Part shown: positions 36,733 to 46,141 of the stretch, piece by piece | Layout of the letters: the number at the start of each line of letters is the position of its first letter | How positions within the stretch are numbered: position 1 is the stretch's first letter | Position numbers and translations under genes: made by a program | The notes under the pieces: model-generated | Databases searched by the model: none | What the model saw: the letters and a program-made list of their open reading frames with translations, nothing else | What the model was told of the DNA's origin: nothing | Assembly: GCA_038216155.1 (NCBI GenBank) | Contig: JBBQQH010000003.1 | Coordinates: 27,692 to 91,691 of the forward strand | Direction: 5' to 3' | DNA length: 64,000 bases | From: SZAS-103 sp038216155 | Lineage (GTDB): Bacteria > Pseudomonadota > Gammaproteobacteria > Xanthomonadales > Xanthomonadaceae

Positions 36733-38847
36733 TCAGTTGTCTGAAGAAGTGAATACAGGCGTGGTGATTTTGTTCTTGTGCAACAAACGGATGAAGCCCG
36801 GATCGCGGTAGCCGGTTTTCCAAAGTGCAGGGAGGAGGTCAATTGCCTCGGGCTTTCGGCCGAGGGCCAACAAGGCTTCCACTTGCAGCGCCGACAGCCG
36901 CGGATCATTACGGCCGGAGGATTGGGCATGAGTTGTCTGCAAAGCCTGCTCGCGCAGTTTCGTCGCGGCATCGGCATCTGCGATCAGGGCAGCAAGCAGC
37001 AGTCGTGCGTTGATCGAGGCCAGCACAGTCGCGCGATCGTCGGCGTGTTGGGCGAGTTGCGGATCGAGAATTTCGAGAGCGAGTTGCAGCTGCGCGCGTG
37101 CGCTGTCTGCCCGACCTTCATGAAGTGCTTGCTCAGCCCGTTCGATCCGCACTTCCGCTAACTCGCGCTGCCAGCCAACGTTTCCCGAATCCTGCTTGCT
37201 CAAACGTTCCAGGATTTCGAGCGATCGGACTGACAGTGCTTCGGCATCGCTCGCATCGCCATTCACACGCACCAAGCGTGCCAGCTGGGCAGAATACAGG
37301 GCGACATCCTCCTGGAACGAGGTGCTGTTCGGCTCGATACCCAACAGGCGAGTGGCATCGTCCAGCGCCTGCCGCAAGTGTGCGATGCCGGTATGCACCT
37401 CACCGGTCATGGCTAGGGTGCGTCCAAACGCAGCGCGGGACAGCAGCAATTTTTCGGCCTGGGTGTAGTCCCTGGAATCGTGCGCGGCAAGTGAGTTCTC
37501 GATGGCCATGTCGGCCTTATATTCGGCCACCGAGAGGGTCAGGTCGCCTCGCAGCAATGCCATCTTGGCCAGGTTGTTGTGTGCCAAACCCAACATGGCG
37601 ACCCACTCGTTTTTGTTCCCGTTGATTCGCACCAGCGTCAGCGAAAGCTCAAGCATGCTCCGGTATTGCGCCATGGCCTGATCCAGATGGCCGCTGGCTT
37701 CGAGCACATGCCCGATATTGTTGTCTAGGGTGGTGAGCTGGTACAGCAGCTGCGGATTCTCCGGCGCGAGCGTCTTTGCGCGAAGCAACACTCGCTGCGC
37801 TGCTTCAAAGCCCGTGCGTGCCTTCTCAAGATCGCCCTGGTACCAATGGGTCGTACCGATGTAAGCCAAGACGTCGGCATACGCCAGTTGCCGCTGGATA
37901 TCATTGGGCGAAGCCTGCGCGAGCTTCGCATTCAACCGTGCCGCAGCCTGGAAGGACTGCAGTGCTTGCGGCAGATTGCCCTGATCGCGCCTGACATTGC
38001 CGATCAGCACCAATGCCTTGCCACGCTGTTGCAACGACTGATCGGTGACATCGGTGATGGGCAGTGACTCGAAGTAGTGCATGGCCTGATCGTCGACCGC
38101 CTCCAGAATGTCCAGCCGCGAAACCTGGGTGAGCTTGTCGCTGAGATCACCGAGCATGAAGTTGACTAGCGCCTCCGCCTGCTTCTGCCGACCCTCGGCA
38201 GCCCGGCGGGCAATCGCGGCCTGTACTGCCAGGTAACTGGTCACCAGCATCACCATCAAAGCCAGCGCGGTAACGGCCAACATTCGACGGTACCGGCGTG
38301 CCGCTTCGCGCTGACGCAGGCTATCGAGGCTCACGCCGAGCAGGCCGGACAACAGTTTCAGTCGCGCGAGCGACTTGCCGTCCTTGCCGGAGCGAATGTC
38401 CGCGGCGATTGGTTCGGCCGGTTGGGTGCCGAGGTTCCCGTCAGCATCCGGTTCAAATCGCAAGGCGGGCGCGAAACATTCGCGCGCATCGCCAGCATTA
38501 GGTTCGCCGGCCACGATCAGGCAATAGATCCGGTTGCTGCGACCGCTGCGTTTGAATCGCAGGATCTCCCCGTTGACCCATGGCGAGCGTGCGGCGTCGG
38601 GCGAACAGATCACGATCAGGGCTTCGGAATCAGCCAGCGCGGCCTGGATCTGCGGGCCCAATTCACCGGCGCTGGCGAGCTCCTCGCGATCCCGGAAAAA
38701 AGGACTCAGCCGATCGGGCAACACACCGAACTCGCCGCTGCTGCCGCGTAGCCGCGCCGGCACGCGGTAGCCCTCCAGGTTGCGATGCAACCATCTGGCC
38801 CAGCGCGAATCCTTGTGGCTATAGCTGATGAAGGCGCGATAACGCAT
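36733..38847 (-). CDS. TIR-domain protein with membrane helix and TPR repeats
   Basis: A 704-residue protein from ATG 38847 (GGGG ribosome site upstream). An N-terminal TIR domain (1-145) starts RYRAFISYSHKDSRWARWLH and has FFRDREELASAG and SPWVNGEI, where Glu94 fits the NADase glutamate position. One membrane helix lies near 190-210 (MLAVTALALMVMLVTSYLAV). About 480 residues of TPR-like helical repeats follow. Similar architectures are frequent in Xanthomonadales and unlinked to a proven function. Known bacterial TIR proteins cleave NAD+ in phage defence or act as scaffolds. A signalling or defence role is inference; there is no partner such as an SLOG, STING or Thoeris gene adjacent. Confidence 0.85.
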   Translation of the reverse strand: MRYRAFISYSHKDSRWARWLHRNLEGYRVPARLRGSSGEFGVLPDRLSPFFRDREELASAGELGPQIQAALADSEALIVICSPDAARSPWVNGEILRFKRSGRSNRIYCLIVAGEPNAGDARECFAPALRFEPDADGNLGTQPAEPIAADIRSGKDGKSLARLKLLSGLLGVSLDSLRQREAARRYRRMLAVTALALMVMLVTSYLAVQAAIARRAAEGRQKQAEALVNFMLGDLSDKLTQVSRLDILEAVDDQAMHYFESLPITDVTDQSLQQRGKALVLIGNVRRDQGNLPQALQSFQAAARLNAKLAQASPNDIQRQLAYADVLAYIGTTHWYQGDLEKARTGFEAAQRVLLRAKTLAPENPQLLYQLTTLDNNIGHVLEASGHLDQAMAQYRSMLELSLTLVRINGNKNEWVAMLGLAHNNLAKMALLRGDLTLSVAEYKADMAIENSLAAHDSRDYTQAEKLLLSRAAFGRTLAMTGEVHTGIAHLRQALDDATRLLGIEPNSTSFQEDVALYSAQLARLVRVNGDASDAEALSVRSLEILERLSKQDSGNVGWQRELAEVRIERAEQALHEGRADSARAQLQLALEILDPQLAQHADDRATVLASINARLLLAALIADADAATKLREQALQTTHAQSSGRNDPRLSALQVEALLALGRKPEAIDLLPALWKTGYRDPGFIRLLHKNKITTPVFTSSDN

Positions 38848-39128
38848 CCGGATCCCCAAGGGTTGCGCGTGCTGCTCGGGCAGTCGCCCGCTGAAAAGCC
38901 TACGGTATGGATGAGTAAATCAGGCCAATTGTGCAGTCTTATTCGGGCGCTCGCGTTGCGGCACTATCTGCTGAGAGTAGCGCTTTCTTTGCGCTTTCTG
39001 GCAGTCTGACAATGCAATGGAGTTGGCATATAGTCGGCTTGGCTGAGGTAGCAGAATGCTCCCGCCAGCTATGACGTGGGCATGGATTCCACCTTTGCGT
39101 CGCTGCATTTGCACTGGGAGATGGTTCC

Positions 39129-41000
39129 ATGACCGACACTAGAGTCGCCATCGTAGGTCAGGGCCGCGAGGCGCGCATGCGAAGGCAATCGCGGGCGCTC
39201 GCGCAATTGGCGCAGCGCCTTTGGCGATCGGGTGAAGGTTTGCAGTCTTCCTTGTCCGCGATCGCAGAAACCGCCGCGCAGGTGCTGCTCGTGGATTGCG
39301 TTAGCGTCTGGAAGTGCGAATCCGCTGGCGGCATGCGCTGCGTGCATTCGTACGAGCTTGCGACCAACGGGCATAATCCGCGCGGGTTCGACCGACAACT
39401 GCTCGACGTGGGCATCGCCATGGGGATGGGGCCGCCGACCTCACGTGTTATCCGCACCGGCGAGACAATTGCTTTTGCGGTGGGCTCTCCCCTGTCGCTG
39501 TATTTGCTCGGACGCCACACCGAGTCGCTGATCGAATCGCCGGTTCGCGTCGGCGACGAACTCTACGGGGTCGTGCATCTCGCGCATGTCGGCGATGTTC
39601 GCGTGTGGCGCCGTGACGAACTCGCCTTTGCCGACCAGATGCGCGACTTCGTGGCGTTGGCGCTGGAGATCGAACGCCGCACGATCGCCGAGACTCGCGT
39701 TGTGTATCTGGAGCTACACGATCCGACTACCGGGTTGGCGAACCGGACGTGGTTCTATGCCGCCATCAAGGACTTTCTTCGCCGCCAACGCAAACGGCCG
39801 CGCCTGGCATCGCTGCTGTTCGTCAGCGTCGATCGTTTCAACAGTGTCAATGAAAAGGTCGGCGAGCTGGGCGGCGATGTCGCGCTCATGGAAATCGGCG
39901 AACGCATCATTGCGGCGACGCCAGATGAGGCAGTTATTGCGCGTGTGGAAAGCGATTGTTTCGCGGTGCTCCTGCCACGACTCGCCCACGAATGGCAGGC
40001 CACTCAGCAAGCCCAGCAGATCCTGGAAGCACTGGCGCAACCGCTGCGCATGGGCGATCTGGACGTTTCGATCAGCGCCAGCATTGGCATTGCGTTCAAC
40101 CGGGGAGGCGCTGCGAGCACCGCCGAAATCCTGTTGCGCGACGCGGACATGGCGAGCAAGCAAGCCAAGCAATTGGGCCGGAATCGCTGCGAGTTGTTCG
40201 ATCCCGAACAGCATCGCGGCCTGTTGGACCGGCTGCAGATCGAGGAGGGCTTGCGCAACGCGATGCGCAACAACGCCTTGGTCGTCGTCTATCAACCGGT
40301 CATCGATTTGACCGACCACACGGTGGTTGCGGCCGAGGCGCTGCTGCGCTGGCGCGATGCGGATGGCCAGTTGCGCTCGGCGTTCGAGTTCATTGATGTG
40401 GCGGAAACTTCGGGGCTTATTGTCACCATCGGAAAATGGGTGTTGCACCAAGCCTGCACCGATGCAAAGCAATGGCCGGTGCGTTCCGATGGTCGCGCGT
40501 GCGCATTGGCCGTAAACCTTTCGCCACGCCAATTCGAACAGCCTGGGCTTGTGACCATGGTCACCGAAGTGCTGCGCGAAACCGGATTTCCTCCCCAGCG
40601 CCTGTGTCTGGAAATCACCGAGACCACCCTGATGAGCCGTGCGCAAGAAGCGCTGGATACGCTGCACGCGCTCAAGGCGCTCGGGGTGAGCCTTGCGGTG
40701 GATGATTTCGGCACGGGATATTCGTCCTTGGCGTACCTGCAACGCTTCCCGGTGGACACGTTGAAAATCGACAAGAGCCTGATCGATCACCTGCCGGCCG
40801 ATCCGCATGCGCAAGCGATTGTCACTGCCGTCCTGAGTCTTGCTCAGGCCATGGACATGGGTGTCATTGTGGAAGGCGTGGAGTACGAGTCGCAGAAAGT
40901 GGCATTGCGTGACATGGGTTGCCAGCACGCGCAAGGCTGGCTCTTTGCAAAAGGCGAACCCAACGCCGACTTCGTCGCACGCTTGTCGGGACAGTGCTGA
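39129..41000 (+). CDS. GAF-GGDEF-EAL protein, probable c-di-GMP phosphodiesterase
   Basis: A 623-residue cytoplasmic protein. GAF domain about 30-175, GGDEF domain about 195-350, EAL domain about 365-615. The cyclase signature is degenerate: the five positions read ESDCF (RVESDCFAVLLP), so no cyclase activity is expected. The EAL domain keeps AEALLRW, NLSPRQF, LEITET, VDDFGTGYSSL, LKIDKSL and IVEGVEYE, so c-di-GMP hydrolysis is predicted. The degenerate GGDEF may bind GTP as an activator, as known for such proteins. It has no membrane segment; the GAF domain is the likely sensor. Convergent with serA. Confidence 0.9.
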   Translation: MTDTRVAIVGQGREARMRRQSRALAQLAQRLWRSGEGLQSSLSAIAETAAQVLLVDCVSVWKCESAGGMRCVHSYELATNGHNPRGFDRQLLDVGIAMGMGPPTSRVIRTGETIAFAVGSPLSLYLLGRHTESLIESPVRVGDELYGVVHLAHVGDVRVWRRDELAFADQMRDFVALALEIERRTIAETRVVYLELHDPTTGLANRTWFYAAIKDFLRRQRKRPRLASLLFVSVDRFNSVNEKVGELGGDVALMEIGERIIAATPDEAVIARVESDCFAVLLPRLAHEWQATQQAQQILEALAQPLRMGDLDVSISASIGIAFNRGGAASTAEILLRDADMASKQAKQLGRNRCELFDPEQHRGLLDRLQIEEGLRNAMRNNALVVVYQPVIDLTDHTVVAAEALLRWRDADGQLRSAFEFIDVAETSGLIVTIGKWVLHQACTDAKQWPVRSDGRACALAVNLSPRQFEQPGLVTMVTEVLRETGFPPQRLCLEITETTLMSRAQEALDTLHALKALGVSLAVDDFGTGYSSLAYLQRFPVDTLKIDKSLIDHLPADPHAQAIVTAVLSLAQAMDMGVIVEGVEYESQKVALRDMGCQHAQGWLFAKGEPNADFVARLSGQC

Positions 41001-41038
41001 TTGCGACAAGCAATCAGCAGGTCACCGCAACACGTCGG

Positions 41039-42271
41039 TCAGTACAGCACTCTGCTACGCAGTGTTCCCTGGATCGCGGCCAAGGCGTCCTTCAGCTTGA
41101 CGGCTTGCTCTACGGAAGCGGACACATCGATCACGACATAGCCGACACGCGTGTTGGTCTGCAAAAATTGCGCGTCGATGTTGACTTGCTCACGCGAGAA
41201 CACTTCATTGACGCGCGAGAGCATGCCCGGCACGTTTTGATGGATGTGCAGCAGGCGTCGGCTGTTGGGGTGTCCTGGAAGCGAGACTTCGGGGAAATTC
41301 ACCGCCGACAGGGTGCTTCCATTGTCGCTGTAGCGCAGCAGTTTGGCGGCAACCTCCAGGCCGATGTTGTCCTGGGCTTCGAGCGTGCTGCCACCGACGT
41401 GGGGCGTCAGGATGACATTGTCCATGCCGATCAGCGGCGAGACGAACGCTTCGGCGTTGCCCTGCGGTTCGACCGGGAAAACGTCGATTGCCGCACCAGC
41501 GAGATGACCGGATTTCAGGCTGGCCGCCAGCGCATCGATATCGACCACCGTGCCGCGCGATGCGTTGATCAGCATTGCTCCGGCACGCAGCGTCGAAAGC
41601 TGCTCCGGACCGATCATCCATTTGGTCTGCGGCGTTTCCGGCACGTGCAGGGTGACGATGTCGGCGCGTTCGAGCAGATCGACGAAGCTTAGCGCCGCTC
41701 GCGCGTTGCCCAGCGCGAGCTTGGGCTCGATATCGTGATAGATCACCTGCATGCCGAGACTTTCTGCCAGCAGGCCGACCTGGGTGCCGATGTGGCCATA
41801 GCCCACCACACCCAGCATCTTGCCGCGCACTTCGAAACTGCCAGCGGCCGATTTCGACCAGCCACCACGATGGCACTGCGCATTCTTCTGCGGAATGCCG
41901 CGTGCCAGCAGGATCACTTCGGCCAACACCAGCTCGGCCACGCTGCGGGTGTTCGAATACGGTGCGTTGAACACCGGGATGCCCAGCGCCTCGGCGGCGG
42001 CGAGATCGACCTGGTTGGTGCCGATGCAGAAGCAGCCGACCGCGATCAGCCGCTTGGCTCGTGCCAACACGTCGGCGGTGAGTTGCGTGCGCGAGCGGAT
42101 GCCAACCAGATGGGCGTCGGCGATGCGACGCTTGAGTTCCGGAGCGGGCAGCGCTTTTTCGTGGGACTCGATGTTGGTGTATCCGCCTGCCGCGAACGCG
42201 GCTAGCGCGCTGGGGCTGACGCCTTCGAGCAACAGCACCTTGATGTCCTGCTTGGGAAAGGAGGTTTGCAT
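41039..42271 (-). CDS. serA: D-3-phosphoglycerate dehydrogenase
   Basis: A 410-residue NAD-dependent dehydrogenase starting the serine pathway. Rossmann segment GVVGYGHIGTQVGLLAE, catalytic Arg in NASRGTVVDIDAL, Glu in GAAIDVFPVEPQ and His in VILTPHVGGSTLEAQ are present. A C-terminal ACT domain (about 335-410; HQNVPGMLSRVNEVF) gives serine feedback. SerA from several bacteria also reduces 2-oxoglutarate to D-2-hydroxyglutarate. The divergently placed FAD enzyme at 42394 is of the type that recycles that product, which fits the known SerA/D2HGDH pairing in Pseudomonas. 122 bases separate the two starts. Confidence 0.93.
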   Translation of the reverse strand: MQTSFPKQDIKVLLLEGVSPSALAAFAAGGYTNIESHEKALPAPELKRRIADAHLVGIRSRTQLTADVLARAKRLIAVGCFCIGTNQVDLAAAEALGIPVFNAPYSNTRSVAELVLAEVILLARGIPQKNAQCHRGGWSKSAAGSFEVRGKMLGVVGYGHIGTQVGLLAESLGMQVIYHDIEPKLALGNARAALSFVDLLERADIVTLHVPETPQTKWMIGPEQLSTLRAGAMLINASRGTVVDIDALAASLKSGHLAGAAIDVFPVEPQGNAEAFVSPLIGMDNVILTPHVGGSTLEAQDNIGLEVAAKLLRYSDNGSTLSAVNFPEVSLPGHPNSRRLLHIHQNVPGMLSRVNEVFSREQVNIDAQFLQTNTRVGYVVIDVSASVEQAVKLKDALAAIQGTLRSRVLY

Positions 42272-42393
42272 GGACGTCCGCGTGATTTCGGATCCGGCAC
42301 TATGCCAGAGCCCCGCGCAGTTTGCGGCAGTGCAGCACTGGACGATTCAGGGCCACACTGGCACGCTGATATGCCGCCATCGATGGATCCTGG

Positions 42394-43785
42394 ATGACTG
42401 ACACGAGTGTTGTCGAACTGGCGCAGCTCGCTCCCGACTTGCGACTGACCGTCGAGCCAGCCGATCTGGAATTTTACGGGCGCGACTGGACCCGGCGATG
42501 GACTCCCGCGCCGCTGGCGATCGCATTTCCGGCAACGGTCGCGGAAGTCCAGGCGATCGCGCGCTGGGCCAGCACCCATCTGGTCGCCCTCGTACCCTCC
42601 GGCGGACGCACTGGCCTGTCCGGCGGCGCGGTCGCAGCCAATGGCGAGTTGGTGGTGAGTTTCGAACGGATGAATCGCGTGCTCGCTTTCGACGCGATCG
42701 ACCGCACGCTGACTGTGCAACCCGGAATCACGCTCGAGGCGGCGCACAACGCTGCGCGTGAGCACGGTCTGATCTACCCGGTCGATTTCGCCGCGCGCGG
42801 GTCTTGTTCGATTGGCGGCAACATCGCGACCAATGCCGGTGGCATCCGCGTGATCCGTTACGGCAATACGCGCGAGTGGATCGGGGGACTCAAACTGGTG
42901 ACCGCCGCAGGCGAGTTGCTCGAACTCAATCGCGGACTGGTCAAAAACTCCTCTGGCTATGACCTTCGCCATCTGGTCATCGGCGCGGAAGGCACGCTCG
43001 GACTGGTCGTCGAAGCGACCTTGAAGCTCACCGATCCGCCGTCGCCTTCGCAGGTGATGCTGTTCGCCGTGCCAGCGATGGATGCCTTGATGCAGGTATT
43101 CGACGCCTGCCGCGGTGCACTCACCTTGAGCGCCTTCGAGTTCTTCACTGACCGTGCCTTGCACTACGTCGTCGCCCACGGTGCGCGGCGGCCGTTCGAG
43201 GAGGATTCCGCCTATTTCGTCATCACCGAATTCGATGCCGGAAGTGAAGCCCAACAGCAGGCTGCGCTCGACGTGTTCGAGCGTTGCCTGGCGGAAGGCT
43301 GGGTCAGCGATGGCATCTTGAGCCAGAGCGATGCGCAGGCGGCCGAGCTGTGGAGCTTGCGCGAAGGCATCACCGAAAGCCTCGCATCGTGGCGCCCATA
43401 CAAGAACGATATCAGCGTGCGTGTTTCCGCTGTGCCGGCGTTCTTGCACGAGATGCAGACGTTGCTTGACAGCGAATATCCGCAGTTTGACATTGTGTGG
43501 TTCGGCCACATCGGCGACGGCAACTTGCATATCAACGTGCTCAAGCCCGCCGAGATGGACGACGCAGAATTTATCGCGCAATGCGAGCGCGTGACCAAAC
43601 TGCTGGGCGAAACCCTGCATCGGCACGGCGGCAGCATCTCGGCCGAACACGGCATCGGCCTGGTCAAGAAGCCCTATCTCGCGAGCACGCGCAGCGCCGT
43701 CGAAATCGAGTTGATGCGCAGTCTGCGCAAGGCATTCGATCCGCAGGGGTTGATGAATCCAGGCAAGCTGTTCGATCCTGCGTGA
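42394..43785 (+). CDS. FAD-linked D-2-hydroxyglutarate dehydrogenase
   Basis: A 463-residue FAD-dependent oxidase of the VAO/GlcD type. The FAD-binding domain (about 35-215) has LVALVPSGGRTGLSGGAV and GGNIATNAGGIRVIRYGNTR. The C-terminal domain contains VWFGHIGDGNLHINVLKP and RHGGSISAEHGIGLVKK, motifs typical of D-lactate/D-2-hydroxyglutarate dehydrogenases. Its position back-to-back with serA argues for D-2-hydroxyglutarate, the side product of SerA, as substrate, oxidised to 2-oxoglutarate. Glycolate oxidase subunit GlcD is the main alternative, but no glcE or glcF gene follows. Confidence 0.85.
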   Translation: MTDTSVVELAQLAPDLRLTVEPADLEFYGRDWTRRWTPAPLAIAFPATVAEVQAIARWASTHLVALVPSGGRTGLSGGAVAANGELVVSFERMNRVLAFDAIDRTLTVQPGITLEAAHNAAREHGLIYPVDFAARGSCSIGGNIATNAGGIRVIRYGNTREWIGGLKLVTAAGELLELNRGLVKNSSGYDLRHLVIGAEGTLGLVVEATLKLTDPPSPSQVMLFAVPAMDALMQVFDACRGALTLSAFEFFTDRALHYVVAHGARRPFEEDSAYFVITEFDAGSEAQQQAALDVFERCLAEGWVSDGILSQSDAQAAELWSLREGITESLASWRPYKNDISVRVSAVPAFLHEMQTLLDSEYPQFDIVWFGHIGDGNLHINVLKPAEMDDAEFIAQCERVTKLLGETLHRHGGSISAEHGIGLVKKPYLASTRSAVEIELMRSLRKAFDPQGLMNPGKLFDPA

Positions 43786-43888
43786 TTGAATGAGAGACAA
43801 CAATCATGGGTCTTGCTGACCTCAATTTGCTCTGTGCCGCCCTCTATTTATTCGACAGCAGATTGCACCAGCGCGAGGGCACGTCTGC

Positions 43889-45103
43889 CTACTCGACAAT
43901 TATCCGGTTCCTGCCCGCCTCCTTGGCGCTGTACATCGCATGGTCGGCTCTTGCGACCGTGTCAGTCAGTTCTTCGTCTGATCGATACTCGGTGGCCCCA
44001 GCAGAAAATGTCAGTGATTGTTCATTGAGCGCTGGAATATCGCGGATAGCCCGCTGCAGACGTGTAATGGTTGCCCGTGCCTGTGCGACCGTCGTGTCCG
44101 GCAGTAACAACAGGAATTCTTCGCCACCCCAGCGTGCGACCAGATCGGAATCCCGCAACGATGAACTCACCGCGTTCGCAAAGGCGCAAAGCACTTCGTC
44201 GCCTCCCTCGTGGCCGCGGGCATCATTGATCAGCTTGAAATGATCGAGGTCGAGCAAGGCCACCGAAAACGCGTGTGGATTGCGCTTGAATCGACGTTGC
44301 TCCTGGGTCAGCCGGGCCAGCATATAGCGCCGATTGACGAGGCCCGTAAGGTCGTCGTGGGTGGCCAGCCGATGCACTTCACCAAGCGCCTCGGTCAGTT
44401 TTGAGCGTTGTGCGTGCAGCCGGCTGCGCAGCGCGGACAAGCGCGCGGCAATCAGCGAAATGGCCGGCAACTGCACAATTAGAATCATCAGGTTGATCAG
44501 ATCGATCCACAAATCGTTGTTTGCAAGCGACCAGCGATCCATGCCGGGACGCGCTGCGTTGAGTGCGAGCACCATCGCAGTCATGCTGAGCTGGGCGAAA
44601 ATCGCCAACCCGGCGATCGTTCGCCAGCGGAGTGAAAACGCGCCGAAGCTGAAGATCAGCAGCAGAGGCAGCAGCGTGACCGTGCGAAATGGGCCAGTGA
44701 TCGCATACGCCCACTCGACACCCAGCACGCCGATGACGATTTGCACGGCTGTCAATGCCGGATCGGAGAAGCGCTCGCTCCAGCCGCTACGCAACGCTGC
44801 GAATACCAGACTCAGGCTGAAAACAAGAAAGCCGACCCATCCGGCGAATTGCCGCGGGTCCATCCAACCGGAGCGGGCGCCTATCCACATGGATAATCCG
44901 CTGCAGAGGTACACAAGCGCGCTGATCAGCCATTGCGTGGTGCGGATCCGGCGACGTTGTTCTTTGCCCAGCAGCGCATCGATCAAGCGGTTGAGCGAGA
45001 CACTCGCAACGCCTGGCTCAGAGCCGGTTTCGACATCGGATGCGATGTCGCTGTCGGTCTGTGCAACTGCTGGATCACTCGGCGGTGGCGATGCAGCGTT
45101 CAG
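43889..45103 (-). CDS. Membrane diguanylate cyclase (GGDEF)
   Basis: The conserved part begins near residue 50 of the longest version. About six membrane helices (WLISALVYLCSGLSMWIG, FAGWVGFLVFSLSLVFAAL and others) precede a coiled coil and a C-terminal GGDEF domain with active site RWGGEEF. The RxxD inhibitory site is intact as RDSD five residues before it. The start is uncertain. TTG 44986 gives 365 residues but has a poor ribosome site. CTG at 45103 gives 404 residues, has AAGGAG eight bases upstream, and overlaps the stop of the preceding frameshifted gene as CTGA. I list the longer form. The extra residues are polar (PPSDPAVAQTDSDIASDV), suitable for a cytoplasmic N-terminus. Confidence 0.8.
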   Translation of the reverse strand: MNAASPPPSDPAVAQTDSDIASDVETGSEPGVASVSLNRLIDALLGKEQRRRIRTTQWLISALVYLCSGLSMWIGARSGWMDPRQFAGWVGFLVFSLSLVFAALRSGWSERFSDPALTAVQIVIGVLGVEWAYAITGPFRTVTLLPLLLIFSFGAFSLRWRTIAGLAIFAQLSMTAMVLALNAARPGMDRWSLANNDLWIDLINLMILIVQLPAISLIAARLSALRSRLHAQRSKLTEALGEVHRLATHDDLTGLVNRRYMLARLTQEQRRFKRNPHAFSVALLDLDHFKLINDARGHEGGDEVLCAFANAVSSSLRDSDLVARWGGEEFLLLLPDTTVAQARATITRLQRAIRDIPALNEQSLTFSAGATEYRSDEELTDTVARADHAMYSAKEAGRNRIIVE

Positions 45104-45433
45104 CTTCCGTGCTCCTTCAGGCCACGAGTGCGAACCAGCACCAATGCTGGTTGAGCCATGTATACACCCATCGCTTCGAAAAATTCCTGTTCCCGCAACT
45201 CATCCGCCTCGACGGATTGCAGAAGCTGCACCCTGACGTAACACCCCAGGGCCCAAGATGGCAGAAACAGGCAAGATCAAGTACCGCAAAGACATCAGTA
45301 CCGCGAAGACATCGTCGATGGTCTTGAGCAGGCGCCAGAGGCTTTCATCGGCATGCTCAGGCGCAGCAATTTCGGCAGCTGCTGGTAGGCGTCGCCAGCG
45401 AATAAAGCAGGACCCGCAAGCTCGTCGATGCAT
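45100..45433 (-). pseudogene. Frameshifted small membrane-associated protein gene
   Basis: From ATG 45433 the minus strand reads a protein-like frame with hydrophobic stretch SLRYLILPVSAILG. It leaves frame near 45248-45255 (a GGGCCC run) and meets a stop at 45200. Removing one base there joins it to a second frame (LGCYVRVQLLQSVEADELRE ... VLVRTRGLKEHGS) ending in TGA at 45102-45100. The joined product would be about 110 residues. The stop overlaps the candidate CTG start of the diguanylate cyclase, as expected for a coupled operon. A 17-base near-perfect tandem repeat (45280-45313) lies inside. Family not recognised. Either a real frameshift mutation, a programmed shift or a sequencing error. 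Confidence 0.5.
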
Positions 45434-45463
45434 AACCCTATCCAAATCTCAAGAAGGTAATCC

Positions 45464-46141
45464 ATGAAAATCCTGATGGTTCTGACCTCGCACGATCAAC
45501 TTGGCAACACCGGAAAGAAGACCGGTTTCTGGCTCGAGGAATTCGCCGCGCCGTACTACGTGTTCAAGGACGCCGGAGCAGATATCACACTGGCCACGCC
45601 ACATGGCGGGCAACCACCGCTTGATCCCAGCAGTGACGATCCGACTGCACAAACCGAGGCGACCCATCGCTTCAAGGATGACAAAGCAGCGCAAGCCGTG
45701 CTGGCCAGCACGCTCAAGTTGAAGGACATCGCGGCAGGAGATTTCGATGCGGTGTTTTATCCGGGCGGCCACGGTCCACTTTGGGATTTGGCTGAAGACG
45801 CCGATTCGATCGCGCTGATCGAAACTGCGTTGGCAGCGGGCAAGCCGGTTGCCGCGGTGTGCCACGCACCGGCGGTGTTGCGTCATCCGAAGGCGGCCGA
45901 TGGCCAGTCGGTGGTGCACGGCAAGTCGGTCACCGGATTCACCAATTCCGAGGAAGAGGCCGTTGGCCTGACCCAGGTGGTGCCATTCCTTGTGGAGGAC
46001 ATGCTCAAGCAAAATGGCGGCCGCTACAGCAAGGCTGGCGACTGGCAGCCCTACGTGGTCACTGACGGCATACTGATCACCGGACAAAACCCCGCATCAT
46101 CCAAACCCGCTGCACAGGCGCTGCTGAAAATGCTGGGCTGA
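45464..46141 (+). CDS. DJ-1/PfpI-family class I glutamine amidotransferase-like protein
   Basis: A 225-residue protein with AGAAGG before the ATG. The catalytic Cys133-His134 lie in VAAVCHAPAVLR at the nucleophile elbow, Glu26 is in GFWLEEFAAPYY, and PGGHGPLWDLAED is the conserved loop. This is the Hsp31-like subgroup. Known members act as glyoxalase III/deglycase or chaperone. Length and the GFWLEE segment fit that group rather than the short PfpI proteases. The 3' end overlaps the convergent gene at 46097 by 45 bases. Confidence 0.85.
   Translation: MKILMVLTSHDQLGNTGKKTGFWLEEFAAPYYVFKDAGADITLATPHGGQPPLDPSSDDPTAQTEATHRFKDDKAAQAVLASTLKLKDIAAGDFDAVFYPGGHGPLWDLAEDADSIALIETALAAGKPVAAVCHAPAVLRHPKAADGQSVVHGKSVTGFTNSEEEAVGLTQVVPFLVEDMLKQNGGRYSKAGDWQPYVVTDGILITGQNPASSKPAAQALLKMLG

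Noticed and set aside
42202..43803. Minus-strand 533-codon frame opposite the FAD dehydrogenase
   Set aside because: Shadow of a gene with conserved motifs on the plus strand.
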